In this document: piece by piece, positions 45,986 through 54,345 of the stretch
Layout: every line of letters starts with the position of its first letter
How positions within the stretch are numbered: the stretch's first letter is position 1
Origin: Irregularibacter muris
GTDB lineage: Bacteria; Bacillota; Clostridia; Eubacteriales; Garciellaceae
Direction of reading: 5' to 3'
NCBI RefSeq assembly: GCF_024622505.1
Contig: NZ_JANKAS010000002.1
Span: 62,001 to 126,000 of the forward strand
DNA: 64,000 bases
The notes under the pieces: model-generated
Databases searched by the model: none
Seen by the model: the letters and a program-made list of their open reading frames with translations, nothing else
What the model was told of the DNA's origin: nothing
Made by a program: the position numbers and the translations under genes

Positions 45986-46528
45986 TGAGTTAAAAAAGCA
46001 TATGCAGTATAGAATGGTATAAATCCATATGCTATGATGTTTCTAAAGGTTGGTGACATATGGGAAAGGTTACTTATGGAAGAGGATATATTTATACTAT
46101 ATAGAAGCAAGATGAGAGTCAAGGTAGCAAGGCTTCACGAAAAGATATCAGACACCCGAAAAGATTTTTTACATAAACGATCTTCACAGATTATTAATGA
46201 AAACCAAATTGTAGTCAGTGAAGATTTAAATGTGAGTGGAATGATTAAGAATCGCAAATTAGCAAAGGCAATATCCGATGTATCTTGGTCTGAATTTACT
46301 AGACAGCTAGAATATAAAGCAAACTGGTATGGTAGAGATTATATCAAAATTGATAAATTCTTTCCATCAAGTCAATTATGTTCGGAGTGTGGATATAAGA
46401 ACATAGAAACCAAGGATCTTTTGGTTAGAGAATGGGTTTGCACGAATTGCAGGAGCCATCACGATAGAGATATAAATGCTAGCAGGAATATACTACAAGA
46501 AGGACTTAGAATATTAGCATCAGCATAA
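45986..46528 (+). pseudogene. tnpB: Truncated tnpB (RNA-guided nuclease of IS605)
   Basis: From 45986 the DNA resembles a degraded TnpB N-terminus (a frame reading LKKHMQYRM), then stops and shifts. An open frame at 46034-46528 (164 residues) encodes the C-terminal half: RuvC-II E in [11 protein letters not shown], a zinc ribbon [13 protein letters not shown] and RuvC-III D in [12 protein letters not shown]. The RuvC-I aspartate and about 200 N-terminal residues are missing, so the nuclease should be inactive. Confidence 0.88.
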
Positions 46529-46662
46529 CAAATGATAAACCTAGGGTAGGAACTATCCGAATTAACGCTTGTGGAGAATGCGATGCAGTAAGGTCGGTCC
46601 AAGAAGCAGGAAACTCTAGTAGTGATGCTAGAAGCTCGCGACTTTAGTCGTGGGAGGTTCAC
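46529..46662 (+). ncRNA. Probable omegaRNA (reRNA) scaffold of the IS605 element
   Basis: Downstream of tnpB, blocks such as GGTAGGAACTATCC, AACGCTTGTGGAGAATGCG and AGAAGCAGGAAACTC plus the right-end hairpin are typical of TnpB guide RNA scaffolds in this IS group. The guide would be the ~20 bases after TTCAC, starting at 46663. The scaffold looks well kept although tnpB is broken. The boundary is approximate. Confidence 0.65.
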
Positions 46663-46724
46663 AGTCTTTAAGAAAGATTAAATCAAATGCCTAATATATG
46701 TAGGCTAGTGAAGGAGGGGAAAAA

Positions 46725-46934
46725 ATGTATTGGTCACCAATAACAGTTCTCTTAGGGATTTTTGTAGTCGGTTTAGTCTTATATGATATCCAACAGCTTT
46801 GGAGGTTGATTATGAAAAAACCTTCTAAGAGTGATTTTGAGGAAGAGGTTTATGAATTTCAATCAAATCTTAACTATAGCAAATATAAAAAAGATAATCC
46901 CGAGTATGATAAATATAAAGGGGATTTGCGTTAA
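46725..46934 (+). CDS. Small single-span membrane protein
   Basis: A 69-residue protein with one hydrophobic helix (about 4-22, ITVLLGIFVVGLVLYDI) and a charged, Tyr-rich tail (YSKYKKDNPEYDKYKGD). GAAGGAGGGG precedes ATG 46725. It follows the IS element by 62 bases and is followed by a hairpin. No family recognised. Confidence 0.6.
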   Translation: MYWSPITVLLGIFVVGLVLYDIQQLWRLIMKKPSKSDFEEEVYEFQSNLNYSKYKKDNPEYDKYKGDLR

Positions 46935-46946
46935 AGCTAAAAGCTG

Positions 46947-46972
46947 AAGTCCGCCAATGGGTGGACTTTTCT
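46947..46972 (+). terminator. Terminator after the small membrane protein
   Basis: AAGTCCGCC pairs with GGTGGACTT (one wobble), then TTTTC. Confidence 0.7.
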
Positions 46973-47202
46973 GTATTATCCTTTGATGACAACAAAATAA
47001 GGGGATTTTTCTATGAAGAGACAGAGAGATATAAGGTGACAGCACTGTTGATTAACAACAAACAACGGCTGCTGAATAATATGCTTGATAAAGAATAAAT
47101 ACCAGGACATGTTCCTATATGAAGAAAAAGGGTTTTAATATATAAATTTGTGCAAAATTCAAATAAAAACAGAATAAATCAGAATTTAGGAGTGTGAGAA
47201 AA

Positions 47203-47538
47203 GTGGCCAAGCATGAATTTGGTATTATGCAAAGAAAACCATTTTTTCATGACCGTTTCGATACTTATAATCCCCCAAAATACAACTGCATTGAGATTCA
47301 TGACGTTTTTATCGAGGAAGTCATGATGGATTTACTAGATATGGATTGTTATTGGCATACATTGCAAAGGCCAGAAAAAGGTCTTGCCTATTATGGAATT
47401 ACCCTTATACCCCCAAAATCCATGGAAGACTTTATCAGTATTTTGCTATCTAAAAATAAAGAAGAATATACAGCCTTGATTGCATTAGCTAATCAAGCAA
47501 AGGAAAAGAGAAAATATATCATTCATTATGGAATCTAG
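47203..47538 (+). CDS. Conserved hypothetical protein
   Basis: A 111-residue protein beginning MAKHEFGIMQRKPFFHDRF with the block DCYWHTLQRPEKGLAYYGIT and LIPPKSMEDFISIL. Similar small proteins occur across Bacillota, often mislabelled as dehydrogenase, but the family has no established role. GTG 47203 is chosen since TTAGGAG (47186-47192) is 10 bases away and GTG 47194 is too close. No membrane span. Confidence 0.7.
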   Translation: MAKHEFGIMQRKPFFHDRFDTYNPPKYNCIEIHDVFIEEVMMDLLDMDCYWHTLQRPEKGLAYYGITLIPPKSMEDFISILLSKNKEEYTALIALANQAKEKRKYIIHYGI

Positions 47539-47628
47539 ATTCCAAGGGAAGCTGATTTATTAAATGGGAGAGAATATAAGAATGACCCATTCATTACCCA
47601 TCATCGATAGTATGGCTGCAGCAAGAGA

Positions 47629-47799
47629 TTGCCAAAGAAAAAAGATTTATCACTATATACAAAGGAGAAAGTCTGCTAGGGTATAAATTATTTATTTACT
47701 TGGGACAGATATGGGGGAGGTATGGTGATATTATTAAGTAAAGATGGCAAACCAGTAATTATTCCTTTGAATGTAGACCAGTATGAGATCACAATTTGA
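47629..47799 (+). pseudogene. Broken DUF6440 gene copy
   Basis: In one frame the DNA reads KEKRFITIYKGESLLGYK; in another it reads YLFTWDRYGGGMVILL and PVIIPLNVD up to TGA 47797-47799. These match the intact copy at 43314 with about 10 codons lost in the middle and a frame change. No start or ribosome site remains. It shows a past duplication or import of the family. Confidence 0.75.
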
Positions 47800-47831
47800 G
47801 GATGAACTTATATTTTATGAGGAGAATAAGG

Positions 47832-48845
47832 ATGAAAAAATTATTATTCGTATTAATACTTATTATGGCTTTATCATTTGTATCTTGTACCAAAAGTCCA
47901 GATGTTTCAAAATCTACAGATTCCACATCGGAAAACTCAACGGTCAATAATAGTCCAAAGTTTAATAATCAAGTTTCTAATAATCTTATGAGTGATACTG
48001 CTGAAAAACTAGGAATTACTCATGAAAATTACCCCAAAATTAATGGTTCTACATCAACACTTGCAATGGCAAGGGCCATTAATAAGGCTATATATAAATA
48101 TGATGAAAACGATCATTTCCCTAAGATAGCATCAAAAACAGTGCCATCTTATAAATTGTTAATAGAGGGTGAAGTGGATATGATCCTTGTACCCTATGCT
48201 TCCTCTGATGTTCTAGCTCTTGCAGAAGACGCTGGTGTAGAACTTGAGTTTTACCCAATAGCCGCAGAGGCACTTGTATTTATTACCCCTAAAGAAAACA
48301 AGACAGAAAATATAACCATGGAGCAAGTACGTAAGATATATCTTGACTATGGGATCACCAATTGGTCAAACCTCGGTGGTCCTAACCGTGAACTCGTGCC
48401 GATTTGTCGGAATTCAGATAGCGGCAGTCAATCCCAGATGGATAATCTTATTTTAAAGGATAAAAAAATGCACTCAAATATAGAGAAAAACTATGTAGAG
48501 CTAACCATGGAGGGGATGTTAGAACAAGTAGCTTTTTATCATAATGGTGGATTGGATGGTGAACCAACAAATAGTTATGCACTTGGATATACTTTATATA
48601 CCTTTTTAAAAAGCATGGGAGAAGTTACAGGGATAGATGAACAGTTAAAGATGCTGGCCTTTGAAGGTGTACTCCCCACTGAAGAAAGCATAGGAGATGG
48701 ATCATATTCTCTTACCGATAGTTATTATGCTGTGGTGCGAAGTGATCTACCTAAAGAGCATAGTGCTAGAAGTATCATTGATTGGTTGCAGTCTGAGGAT
48801 GGTAAAGCAAGCATAAAGGAATTAGATTTTATTCCCAAGCGATAG
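47832..48845 (+). CDS. PstS-like substrate-binding lipoprotein
   Basis: A 337-residue secreted lipoprotein. The signal peptide MKKLLFVLILIMALSFVSC ends at a lipobox Cys (C19). A Ser-rich linker precedes the binding domain with INGSTSTLAMARAINKAIYKY, CRNSDSGSQSQMDNLI and TITNWSNLGG-like blocks (YGITNWSNLGGPN). These are typical of PstS-family phosphate-type binding proteins. No transporter genes are adjacent, so it may serve as a receptor or partner elsewhere. ATG 47832 is preceded by a GGAG-rich site. Confidence 0.85.
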   Translation: MKKLLFVLILIMALSFVSCTKSPDVSKSTDSTSENSTVNNSPKFNNQVSNNLMSDTAEKLGITHENYPKINGSTSTLAMARAINKAIYKYDENDHFPKIASKTVPSYKLLIEGEVDMILVPYASSDVLALAEDAGVELEFYPIAAEALVFITPKENKTENITMEQVRKIYLDYGITNWSNLGGPNRELVPICRNSDSGSQSQMDNLILKDKKMHSNIEKNYVELTMEGMLEQVAFYHNGGLDGEPTNSYALGYTLYTFLKSMGEVTGIDEQLKMLAFEGVLPTEESIGDGSYSLTDSYYAVVRSDLPKEHSARSIIDWLQSEDGKASIKELDFIPKR

Positions 48846-49007
48846 AAATCATGTAAAAATGAACATAAAACAAACTAATTTACTGAGAAGTAGGATGAAC
48901 AATAGTATTTTAGGCATGTCAATGTTACAATTGTAAAACGGTACTCATCAATATAGGTAGAATTAATAAAATTTACTGGAATAGAGTGTTTAAAGGGCGG
49001 GATTTAA

Positions 49008-49538
49008 TTGATTCACATTAGGATTAGAAGACCAACTGAAGATGACAAAGACCAATTAGTTGAATTTTTTAAAACTGTAGTTGTCGATACCTTTATCAAG
49101 GAAGGTATAGAAGAGATGGTAGATGACTTAGAGGAAGAAATTGAATCTAAGAAGCAGTATTTAGAAAATGATCTAAAGAGCAATGGAAAACTTAGATATT
49201 TCCTAATAGCAGAAGATAGAGGCTGTATAGTCGGTACAATAGAATATGGACTGGCCAGTGACCTAATTAATAGTTGTACAAATGGAAAATATAAGAATCT
49301 TTATGAAGTAGGTACAGTTTTTGTAAGACCAGATTACCAAGGACAGGGTATGGGTAATTTACTATTGAATGCTATGATTCAAGAATTACAATATCAAGGA
49401 ATCAGAGAGTTTTGTATAGATAGTGGGTATTCCAATGCACAGAAAATATGGAGGAAAAAATTTGGTGAACCTGAGTATTTTCTAGAAAATTATTGGGAAG
49501 AAGGTCAACATCATCTAATCTGGAAAATTAAGCTTTGA
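49008..49538 (+). CDS. GNAT family N-acetyltransferase
   Basis: A 176-residue acetyltransferase. The acetyl-CoA motif A is VRPDYQGQGMGNLLLNAMI. TTG 49008 follows AAAGGGCGGG. The N-terminus IRRPTEDDKDQLVEFF is typical. The substrate is unknown. Confidence 0.85.
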   Translation: MIHIRIRRPTEDDKDQLVEFFKTVVVDTFIKEGIEEMVDDLEEEIESKKQYLENDLKSNGKLRYFLIAEDRGCIVGTIEYGLASDLINSCTNGKYKNLYEVGTVFVRPDYQGQGMGNLLLNAMIQELQYQGIREFCIDSGYSNAQKIWRKKFGEPEYFLENYWEEGQHHLIWKIKL

Positions 49539-49647
49539 ATATATCATGTAAAGATGATGATTTCTATTATAGTTATCATAAAAATTTGTGATTCAATACA
49601 TTTTTAGAAGATATAATTATTAATACATTGAATTAGGAGGGGTTATT

Positions 49648-50016
49648 ATGAAACTTTCTATTCCAGTTTTAGTTTCGGTTATTCCAGTTCCAATTTTAAT
49701 GATTGTATTTGGGGTTCTATGGAAAAGATATCCCCCTAAGAGTATAAATTGGATATATGGATATAGGTCAATAAGAGCTATGAGAAATGATAATACATGG
49801 AAATATGCACAGCAATATCAAGCAAAAGTATGGAGATGGAGTGGAGTTATCCTTCTAGTATTTTCCCTAATCTTTGTCTTGTTATTTAAAAAAAGTTATA
49901 CAGAAATACCTGGTTGGGTTTTTTATACCGAATTAATTGTTATGATCCTATCGATAATACCCACTAAAATAGCATTACGGAAAAAATTTGACAGGGAAGG
50001 TAATCTGAACGAATGA
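49648..50016 (+). CDS. SdpI/YfhL family membrane protein
   Basis: A 122-residue protein with three hydrophobic helices and the SdpI signature GYRSIRAMRNDNTWKYAQQY. In Bacillus, SdpI gives immunity to the SdpC toxin, but most short homologues have no known toxin; no sdpABC is here. TTAGGAGGGG precedes ATG 49648. Role uncertain. Confidence 0.85.
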   Translation: MKLSIPVLVSVIPVPILMIVFGVLWKRYPPKSINWIYGYRSIRAMRNDNTWKYAQQYQAKVWRWSGVILLVFSLIFVLLFKKSYTEIPGWVFYTELIVMILSIIPTKIALRKKFDREGNLNE

Positions 50017-50252
50017 ATATAATTTATCCAATGCGAATCAAGTGATAATGGAAGACGGTTTATGCTAAAGAAGAAAGCCTTTTTTAGAAGTAATTATCTA
50101 TTATATGGGCTAAAAAGAAAAATGAATAAGCCTTAGAATATATAGTTTTTTAAAAGATAATATTTAAAATAAAAAACTTGTTTAAAAAACTAAATATCAG
50201 TCTTAAAGCCCTATATACCTCCATATAATTAGTAAAGAGTGGAGGTGTGAAA

Positions 50253-50972
50253 ATGAAAAAGTGGTTTTTTATCGTCATACTTGTGGCATTATTTACGGCA
50301 ATCTTTTATAATATACATCATTCCCAGGTAGAAGCCCGTAGTTACTCACAGTACTATGCTTGGGAGCGAAGTATGATCATGGACTTAAAAGAGGATGAAA
50401 CAGGAATTCTCATAGAGATAAATGAAAAAAGACTATATTTGATAAAAGGAAATACAATCCTTAAAACTTATCCCATAGCCACTGGCAAACCAGGTTCACC
50501 AACACCTATAGGAGAATGGACAATCATACATAAGGCCTCATGGGGAGGAGGATTTGGCGCAAGATGGATGGGCTTAGATGTCCCCTGGGGGAAATATGGT
50601 ATACATGGGACTAACAAGCCTGGGAGCATTGGTGCCAACGCTTCAGCTGGATGTGTCAGAATGAATAATAAGGATGTAAAGGAATTATTTGAATTGGTTT
50701 CTAATGGAACGAGGGTAGTCATTAGGGGAGGTCCTTATGGATCTTTTGGAAATGGTTTTAGAACATTACTTCCCGGAGATAGGGGAAAGGATGTTATGAT
50801 CGTGCAAAGACGCCTAGAGCAGTTGGGATATTATCAAGGAACCATTGATGGGGTTTATGGTTTAGGAATGGAAAGAGCTCTTAACCAATGGCAGAAGGAG
50901 AAGGGATTACCTATTACCAATAAGATTACCCAAGATATTTATGAAAAATTAGAAATAGAATTATTTGATTAG
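50253..50972 (+). CDS. L,D-transpeptidase with peptidoglycan-binding domain
   Basis: A 239-residue exported enzyme. An N-terminal anchor/signal (KKWFFIVILVALFTAIFYNI) is followed by a YkuD domain with the catalytic motif HGTNKPGSIG and SAGCVRM (Cys134). The C-terminal ~70 residues are a PG_binding_1 domain (LLPGDRGKDVMIVQRRLEQLGYYQGTIDGVYG). It makes 3-3 crosslinks in peptidoglycan. ATG 50253 is 7 bases from GGAGGTG. It ends at a terminator. Confidence 0.93.
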   Translation: MKKWFFIVILVALFTAIFYNIHHSQVEARSYSQYYAWERSMIMDLKEDETGILIEINEKRLYLIKGNTILKTYPIATGKPGSPTPIGEWTIIHKASWGGGFGARWMGLDVPWGKYGIHGTNKPGSIGANASAGCVRMNNKDVKELFELVSNGTRVVIRGGPYGSFGNGFRTLLPGDRGKDVMIVQRRLEQLGYYQGTIDGVYGLGMERALNQWQKEKGLPITNKITQDIYEKLEIELFD

Positions 50973-50999
50973 GAGTTCATATTTGATATGAACTCTTTA
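50973..50999 (+). terminator. Terminator of the L,D-transpeptidase gene
   Basis: GAGTTCATAT, loop TTG, ATATGAACTC, then TTTATT. It starts directly after the stop codon. Confidence 0.85.
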
Positions 51000-51005
51000 T
51001 TATGC

Positions 51006-51050
51006 AATAGGAAAGTTGGCTATGTTCTTTCGAAACTAGACTTTTCTATT
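51006..51050. repeat. Dispersed palindromic element, copy 3
   Basis: AATAGGAAAGT and ACTTTTCTATT arms as in the copy at 31267; the core has diverged. It lies between a terminator and the DUF2089 promoter. Confidence 0.6.
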
Positions 51051-51075
51051 ATTTTATTAAAGAAAACATTAAATA

Positions 51076-51104
51076 TTGACTTTAATAAAGTTAAACATTA
51101 TAAT
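51076..51104 (+). promoter_or_regulatory. Promoter of the DUF2089 operon with internal palindrome
   Basis: TTGACT (51076-51081), a 17-base spacer and TATAAT (51099-51104). ACTTTAATAAAGT (51079-51091) between them is an inverted repeat with a 3-base centre, a likely operator. Confidence 0.75.
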
Positions 51105-51129
51105 TAATTTTATTAAAGGAGGTTTTGCG

Positions 51130-51432
51130 ATGACCATACAAGTTATTCCTGAATGGATGACAAATCTTGATGACGAAGATTTATCATTTATCAAAAAATT
51201 CATACTAGCATCTGGGTCCTTAAAGGAAATAGCCAAGCAATATGGTGTTACCTATCCAACGGTTAGACTTAGGCTTGATAAGTTGATACAAAAAATCCAT
51301 ATGAATGAAAATACAGCAAATGAGCCTTATATTTCTTTAATTAAGCGGCTTGCAATAAATGAAAAAATTGACTTTGATACTGCAAAAGTTTTAATTAGTG
51401 AATATAAAAAAACAAAATTGGAGGAAAAATAA
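51130..51432 (+). CDS. DUF2089 family DNA-binding protein
   Basis: A 100-residue protein with a helix-turn-helix-like region (GSLKEIAKQYGVTYPTVRLRLDKL). The DUF2089 family is thought to be regulatory. ATG 51130 with AAAGGAGG is preferred to the longer frame. The next gene starts immediately after its stop codon, so it probably controls that membrane protein gene and itself through the palindrome in the promoter. Confidence 0.88.
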   Translation: MTIQVIPEWMTNLDDEDLSFIKKFILASGSLKEIAKQYGVTYPTVRLRLDKLIQKIHMNENTANEPYISLIKRLAINEKIDFDTAKVLISEYKKTKLEEK

Positions 51433-51753
51433 ATGGCTATTATAGCAAATCTTACCATCTCATTATTAATTCTTGTAGGTATTATATGGTTACAAGTCTT
51501 CTTATCAAAAAATAGAAATAAATGGTTGGGCTTAATTTTTCCTGCAATAGGTTTCTTTTATTCTTTGCTTATGATCTTTTCTATTGTAATTTTTAAAAAT
51601 ATGAGCGCATGGGATATTTTTGGATTGATAGCATCTACCTTTCTTCTATCTAATATCCCTACAATCATTTTATTAGCAATCTATTTTGCTTGTCGCGGAA
51701 AAATAAAAAGAAACGATGAACTAGATAAGATGAATATACAAGATTTGGAGTAA
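51433..51753 (+). CDS. Small three-span membrane protein coupled to DUF2089
   Basis: A 106-residue protein with three hydrophobic segments (about 5-24, 33-53, 63-88) and a charged tail. Its ATG directly follows the stop codon of the DUF2089 gene, which also supplies GGAGG as the ribosome site. No family recognised. The pairing is a common regulator-plus-membrane-protein layout in Bacillota. Confidence 0.7.
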   Translation: MAIIANLTISLLILVGIIWLQVFLSKNRNKWLGLIFPAIGFFYSLLMIFSIVIFKNMSAWDIFGLIASTFLLSNIPTIILLAIYFACRGKIKRNDELDKMNIQDLE

Positions 51754-51783
51754 TTTATAAAAGATTATTAAAATAAAAGTTTA

Positions 51784-51810
51784 GAGGTGAGAATTTTTCT
51801 TGCCTCTTTT
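51784..51810 (+). terminator. Terminator of the DUF2089 operon
   Basis: GAGGTGAG pairs with CTTGCCTC (two wobbles) over AATTTTT and is followed by TTTT. Confidence 0.65.
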
Positions 51811-51983
51811 CTTATTTCACTAGAGAGGTGTTAACTCACTTGGTGCTATGGCAATTATACGTTTGTAATAAAGACATCTCTTAGGATGATCTATAGTTCT
51901 ATGGAAGGATTTAATATATTAATGTGAAATATAAAATAGCAATAAATAGGATGTATTATTTTAAAAATAAAAGATTAATTTAA

Positions 51984-52008
51984 TGAACAAAATGGTAACT
52001 TAGACGTC
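51984..52008 (+). promoter_or_regulatory. ECF-type promoter of the sigma factor operon
   Basis: TGAAC (51984-51988), a 16-base gap and CGTC (52005-52008). This matches the general ECF pattern (an AAC-type -35 and CGTC-type -10) and lies 25 bases before the sigma gene, as expected for self-activation. Confidence 0.6.
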
Positions 52009-52032
52009 TAATATAGATGACAGGGAAAGGAA

Positions 52033-52638
52033 GTGATAATACTGAAAGAGGATAAGTGTTTAATTGAAAAATATATAAAAGGTGAGTCCCAGGCCATAGA
52101 AGAGCTTGTTAAAAGATATATCAACTCTCTTTACCATCTCTCCTATAGCTTAACTCATGAAAAAAATTCCGCTGAGGAACTTTTTCAAGAGACCTGGATA
52201 AAGGTTATTGAAAATATTGAAACATACAATCATAGAAATCATTTTAAACCATGGCTTTACACAATATGTATCAATACCTATCGTGATAAATATCGAAAAG
52301 AAAAAAGATGGTTAGGAAGAGTGAAAGATTATTTTACAAATCAAGAGAAGGAATATGTAATAAACAATTATACCCTATCCATTCCAATGGAGGATATTGT
52401 TGAGAAAAAGGAACAGGAAAAAATAATAAAAAACTATATAAAAATCCTTGAGGATAAATACAGGCTCCCCATAATCTTATTTTATTTTCAGGAGATGACC
52501 TATCAAGAGATTGCAGAACTCCTAAAATTGCCCATGGGAACTGTAAAATCCCGTTTGAACACAGCTAAGAAAAAATTGCGAAAAATGATGGAGGTGAATG
52601 ATGATGAAGGAAAAAGAACTAGAAAAGGCACTTGGTGA
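52033..52638 (+). CDS. ECF RNA polymerase sigma factor
   Basis: A 201-residue extracytoplasmic-function sigma factor. Region 2 spans VKRYINSLYHLSYSLTHEKNSAEELFQETWIK with WLYTICINTYRDKYRK. Region 4 has LPIILFYFQEMTYQEIAELL and GTVKSRLNTAKKKLRKMM. The GTG 52033 is taken as start, but AGGAAGTGAT overlaps it and would be ideal for a start a few codons later, so the exact N-terminus is uncertain. It overlaps its anti-sigma gene by 35 bases. Confidence 0.92.
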   Translation: MIILKEDKCLIEKYIKGESQAIEELVKRYINSLYHLSYSLTHEKNSAEELFQETWIKVIENIETYNHRNHFKPWLYTICINTYRDKYRKEKRWLGRVKDYFTNQEKEYVINNYTLSIPMEDIVEKKEQEKIIKNYIKILEDKYRLPIILFYFQEMTYQEIAELLKLPMGTVKSRLNTAKKKLRKMMEVNDDEGKRTRKGTW

Positions 52639-54037
52639 GATGAAATCAGAGAAAATAACTCCTCCAGCAGCTTTATTTGATGAAACTATGAAAAAAATTA
52701 AAGTAGCCGAAACCTATCAAAAAGATACCTTTAATAATTACTTAGGGATAAAATCTCCTTGGAAGCAGAAAAAACTAATTCTGACTATAGCGAGCATCAT
52801 GATTTTTGTTTTCCTTGGAATGATTAGAATTTCTCCCGTCTTTGCAGATTTTGTGAGTCATGTACTAAAAATGGAAGTCATTGTTGAACTGATCCATCAT
52901 GACAAAGGAATAAAGGACGCCATTGATCACAATAATCTTCAGGGTATAAACGCTACAGATATCCATGAGGGGCTAGCCTTTACAGTAAATGATATTTTAG
53001 TGGATCAATCAAGGATGCTAATCTTTTATACAGTAGAAGATTTAGAAGATCATAGCTTTATTCAAATAGCGGATATAAAATTTTATAATGAGGAGGGAAA
53101 GGAAATTAACATCATTTCTTATCCTAATATTATAGAAAGGGAAAAATTTTATGTTGAGAATAAAATAAGTGATATTATCCATACCTCAATTCCCACAGAT
53201 GTTAAAACACCTAAAAAGTTATATATAAAATTATCCATGATGGAATATGACGGGATAAATAATGATAATTCCTATAAAAATAAAAGAATAATGAATTCCA
53301 CTTGGACAGTTGCCATGGAAATTAACCAAGAAAAAGTAGGAGGGTCAAAGGAATATGTGATCAACAAAACATTAGATATTGAAAACAATAAGATCCATTT
53401 AAAAAAACTATCGATTTATCCCACAAGGATGAGGCTAGACTTTCAAGATGATGAGGGAAACACTAATCTAATATTGAGTTTTAAAGATTTGGTTATCCTT
53501 GATCAACAAGGAGAAATATATGAAAGATTAGCCGATGATCCCTATGCAGCCATCTTTAAGGATGAATGGGAGAGTATGTTTTTTCAAAGCAACTATTATA
53601 AGGATACTCGAGAGCTCTATTTAGTCGGAAAAGGAATAAGCCTTATTGATAAAAAACATCAAAATATCAAGATTGATGTAAAAGCTAATAGACTGTTAAG
53701 TTCCCTTGATAAAAATATGAAATTCCTAGGAGCAGAGCAGGTAGAGAGCATTGATGAACCAATAAGACAAGAGGGAAACTTTGTAAGAGTAAAGTTTGCT
53801 ATAAAAGATAAAGAAGGGTCTAGTGCAGAAAATGGACTAGGAATTTATGATAATAGCTTCCACCATCAAGGATATATATCGAAAATCTTCGAGCCAGAGC
53901 ATTTTCCTGACAGAGAATATAACTATGAGCTAACCTTTACCTTTGAAGCATTAGAAAATGCTCAGGATGTATTAGAACTAAAAATCTGGGATTACCCTAT
54001 AAACATTGAGGATGAATTTAGAATAAAAATCAAGTAA
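52604..54037 (+). CDS. DUF4179-type anti-sigma factor
   Basis: A 477-residue membrane protein. A cytosolic N-terminal ~50 residues (sigma-binding) is followed by one transmembrane helix (about 55-75, LILTIASIMIFVFLGMI). The extracellular region begins SPVFADFVSHVLKMEVIVELI, the DUF4179 signature, and continues ~390 residues with beta-rich domains. ATG 52604 fits GGAGGTGA. It pairs with the ECF sigma gene by overlap. The signal that releases the sigma factor is unknown. Confidence 0.88.
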   Translation: MKEKELEKALGEMKSEKITPPAALFDETMKKIKVAETYQKDTFNNYLGIKSPWKQKKLILTIASIMIFVFLGMIRISPVFADFVSHVLKMEVIVELIHHDKGIKDAIDHNNLQGINATDIHEGLAFTVNDILVDQSRMLIFYTVEDLEDHSFIQIADIKFYNEEGKEINIISYPNIIEREKFYVENKISDIIHTSIPTDVKTPKKLYIKLSMMEYDGINNDNSYKNKRIMNSTWTVAMEINQEKVGGSKEYVINKTLDIENNKIHLKKLSIYPTRMRLDFQDDEGNTNLILSFKDLVILDQQGEIYERLADDPYAAIFKDEWESMFFQSNYYKDTRELYLVGKGISLIDKKHQNIKIDVKANRLLSSLDKNMKFLGAEQVESIDEPIRQEGNFVRVKFAIKDKEGSSAENGLGIYDNSFHHQGYISKIFEPEHFPDREYNYELTFTFEALENAQDVLELKIWDYPINIEDEFRIKIK

Positions 54038-54052
54038 ATATTATTAACTTGT

Positions 54053-54082
54053 GAGCTAGAGGGATAATCTTCTAGCTCTTTT
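54053..54082 (+). terminator. Terminator of the ECF operon
   Basis: GAGCTAGA (54053-54060) pairs with TCTAGCTC (54071-54078), then TTTT. Confidence 0.75.
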
Positions 54083-54345
54083 CATGACCAATTAGCAACA
54101 CCAAAAAACTAAATTAATATCGGAAAATTGAAGGAAAATTAATATAGATACAGAAATAAATAATAAATAAGGAAGTCATCTATAAAAAATGACTGAATAC
54201 TAAAAAATAGGTTGAGAGATGATTATTAATAATAGTAAGGAGATGCATAAGTTTCTAAAACAGTTAGTGTAGATATGAAACTTTTATCTTTTGAATAGCA
54301 GGATAAAAACCTGTTTTTTTATCACAAAATGAAGGAGGTACAAAC
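54083..54345 (+). promoter_or_regulatory. Leader with terminator hairpin before the DUF2007 gene
   Basis: AGCAGG (54297-54302) pairs with CCTGTT (54310-54315), followed by TTTTT, only 25 bases before the gene. AAAACAG (54257-54263) can pair with CTGTTTT (54311-54317) instead, so the two structures exclude each other. This suggests attenuation. The rest of the 260 bases holds no recognised motif. Confidence 0.45.

Larger units (their letters stand above)
45918..46662 (+). mobile_element. Decayed IS200/IS605-family tnpB element
   Basis: The left-end 61-mer (45918-45978) matches the solo copy at 39642. A truncated tnpB follows. The right end 46634-46662 holds the hairpin GCTCGCGACTTTAGTCGTGG and finishes TTCAC, the usual right cleavage site of this family. 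No tnpA is present. The element begins 3 bases after the BlaR1-type stop. Confidence 0.85.

Noticed and set aside
46932-47098. An open frame of about 55 codons ending at 47098 (a stretch reading FDDNKIRGFFYEETERYK)
   Set aside because: It has no start codon or ribosome site and overlaps the preceding gene's end and its terminator. It could be a gene remnant, but that is not demonstrable here.
49648-50016. An Sdp cannibalism toxin-immunity cassette
   Set aside because: Only the SdpI-like gene is present; no sdpA, sdpB or sdpC is seen on either strand nearby.
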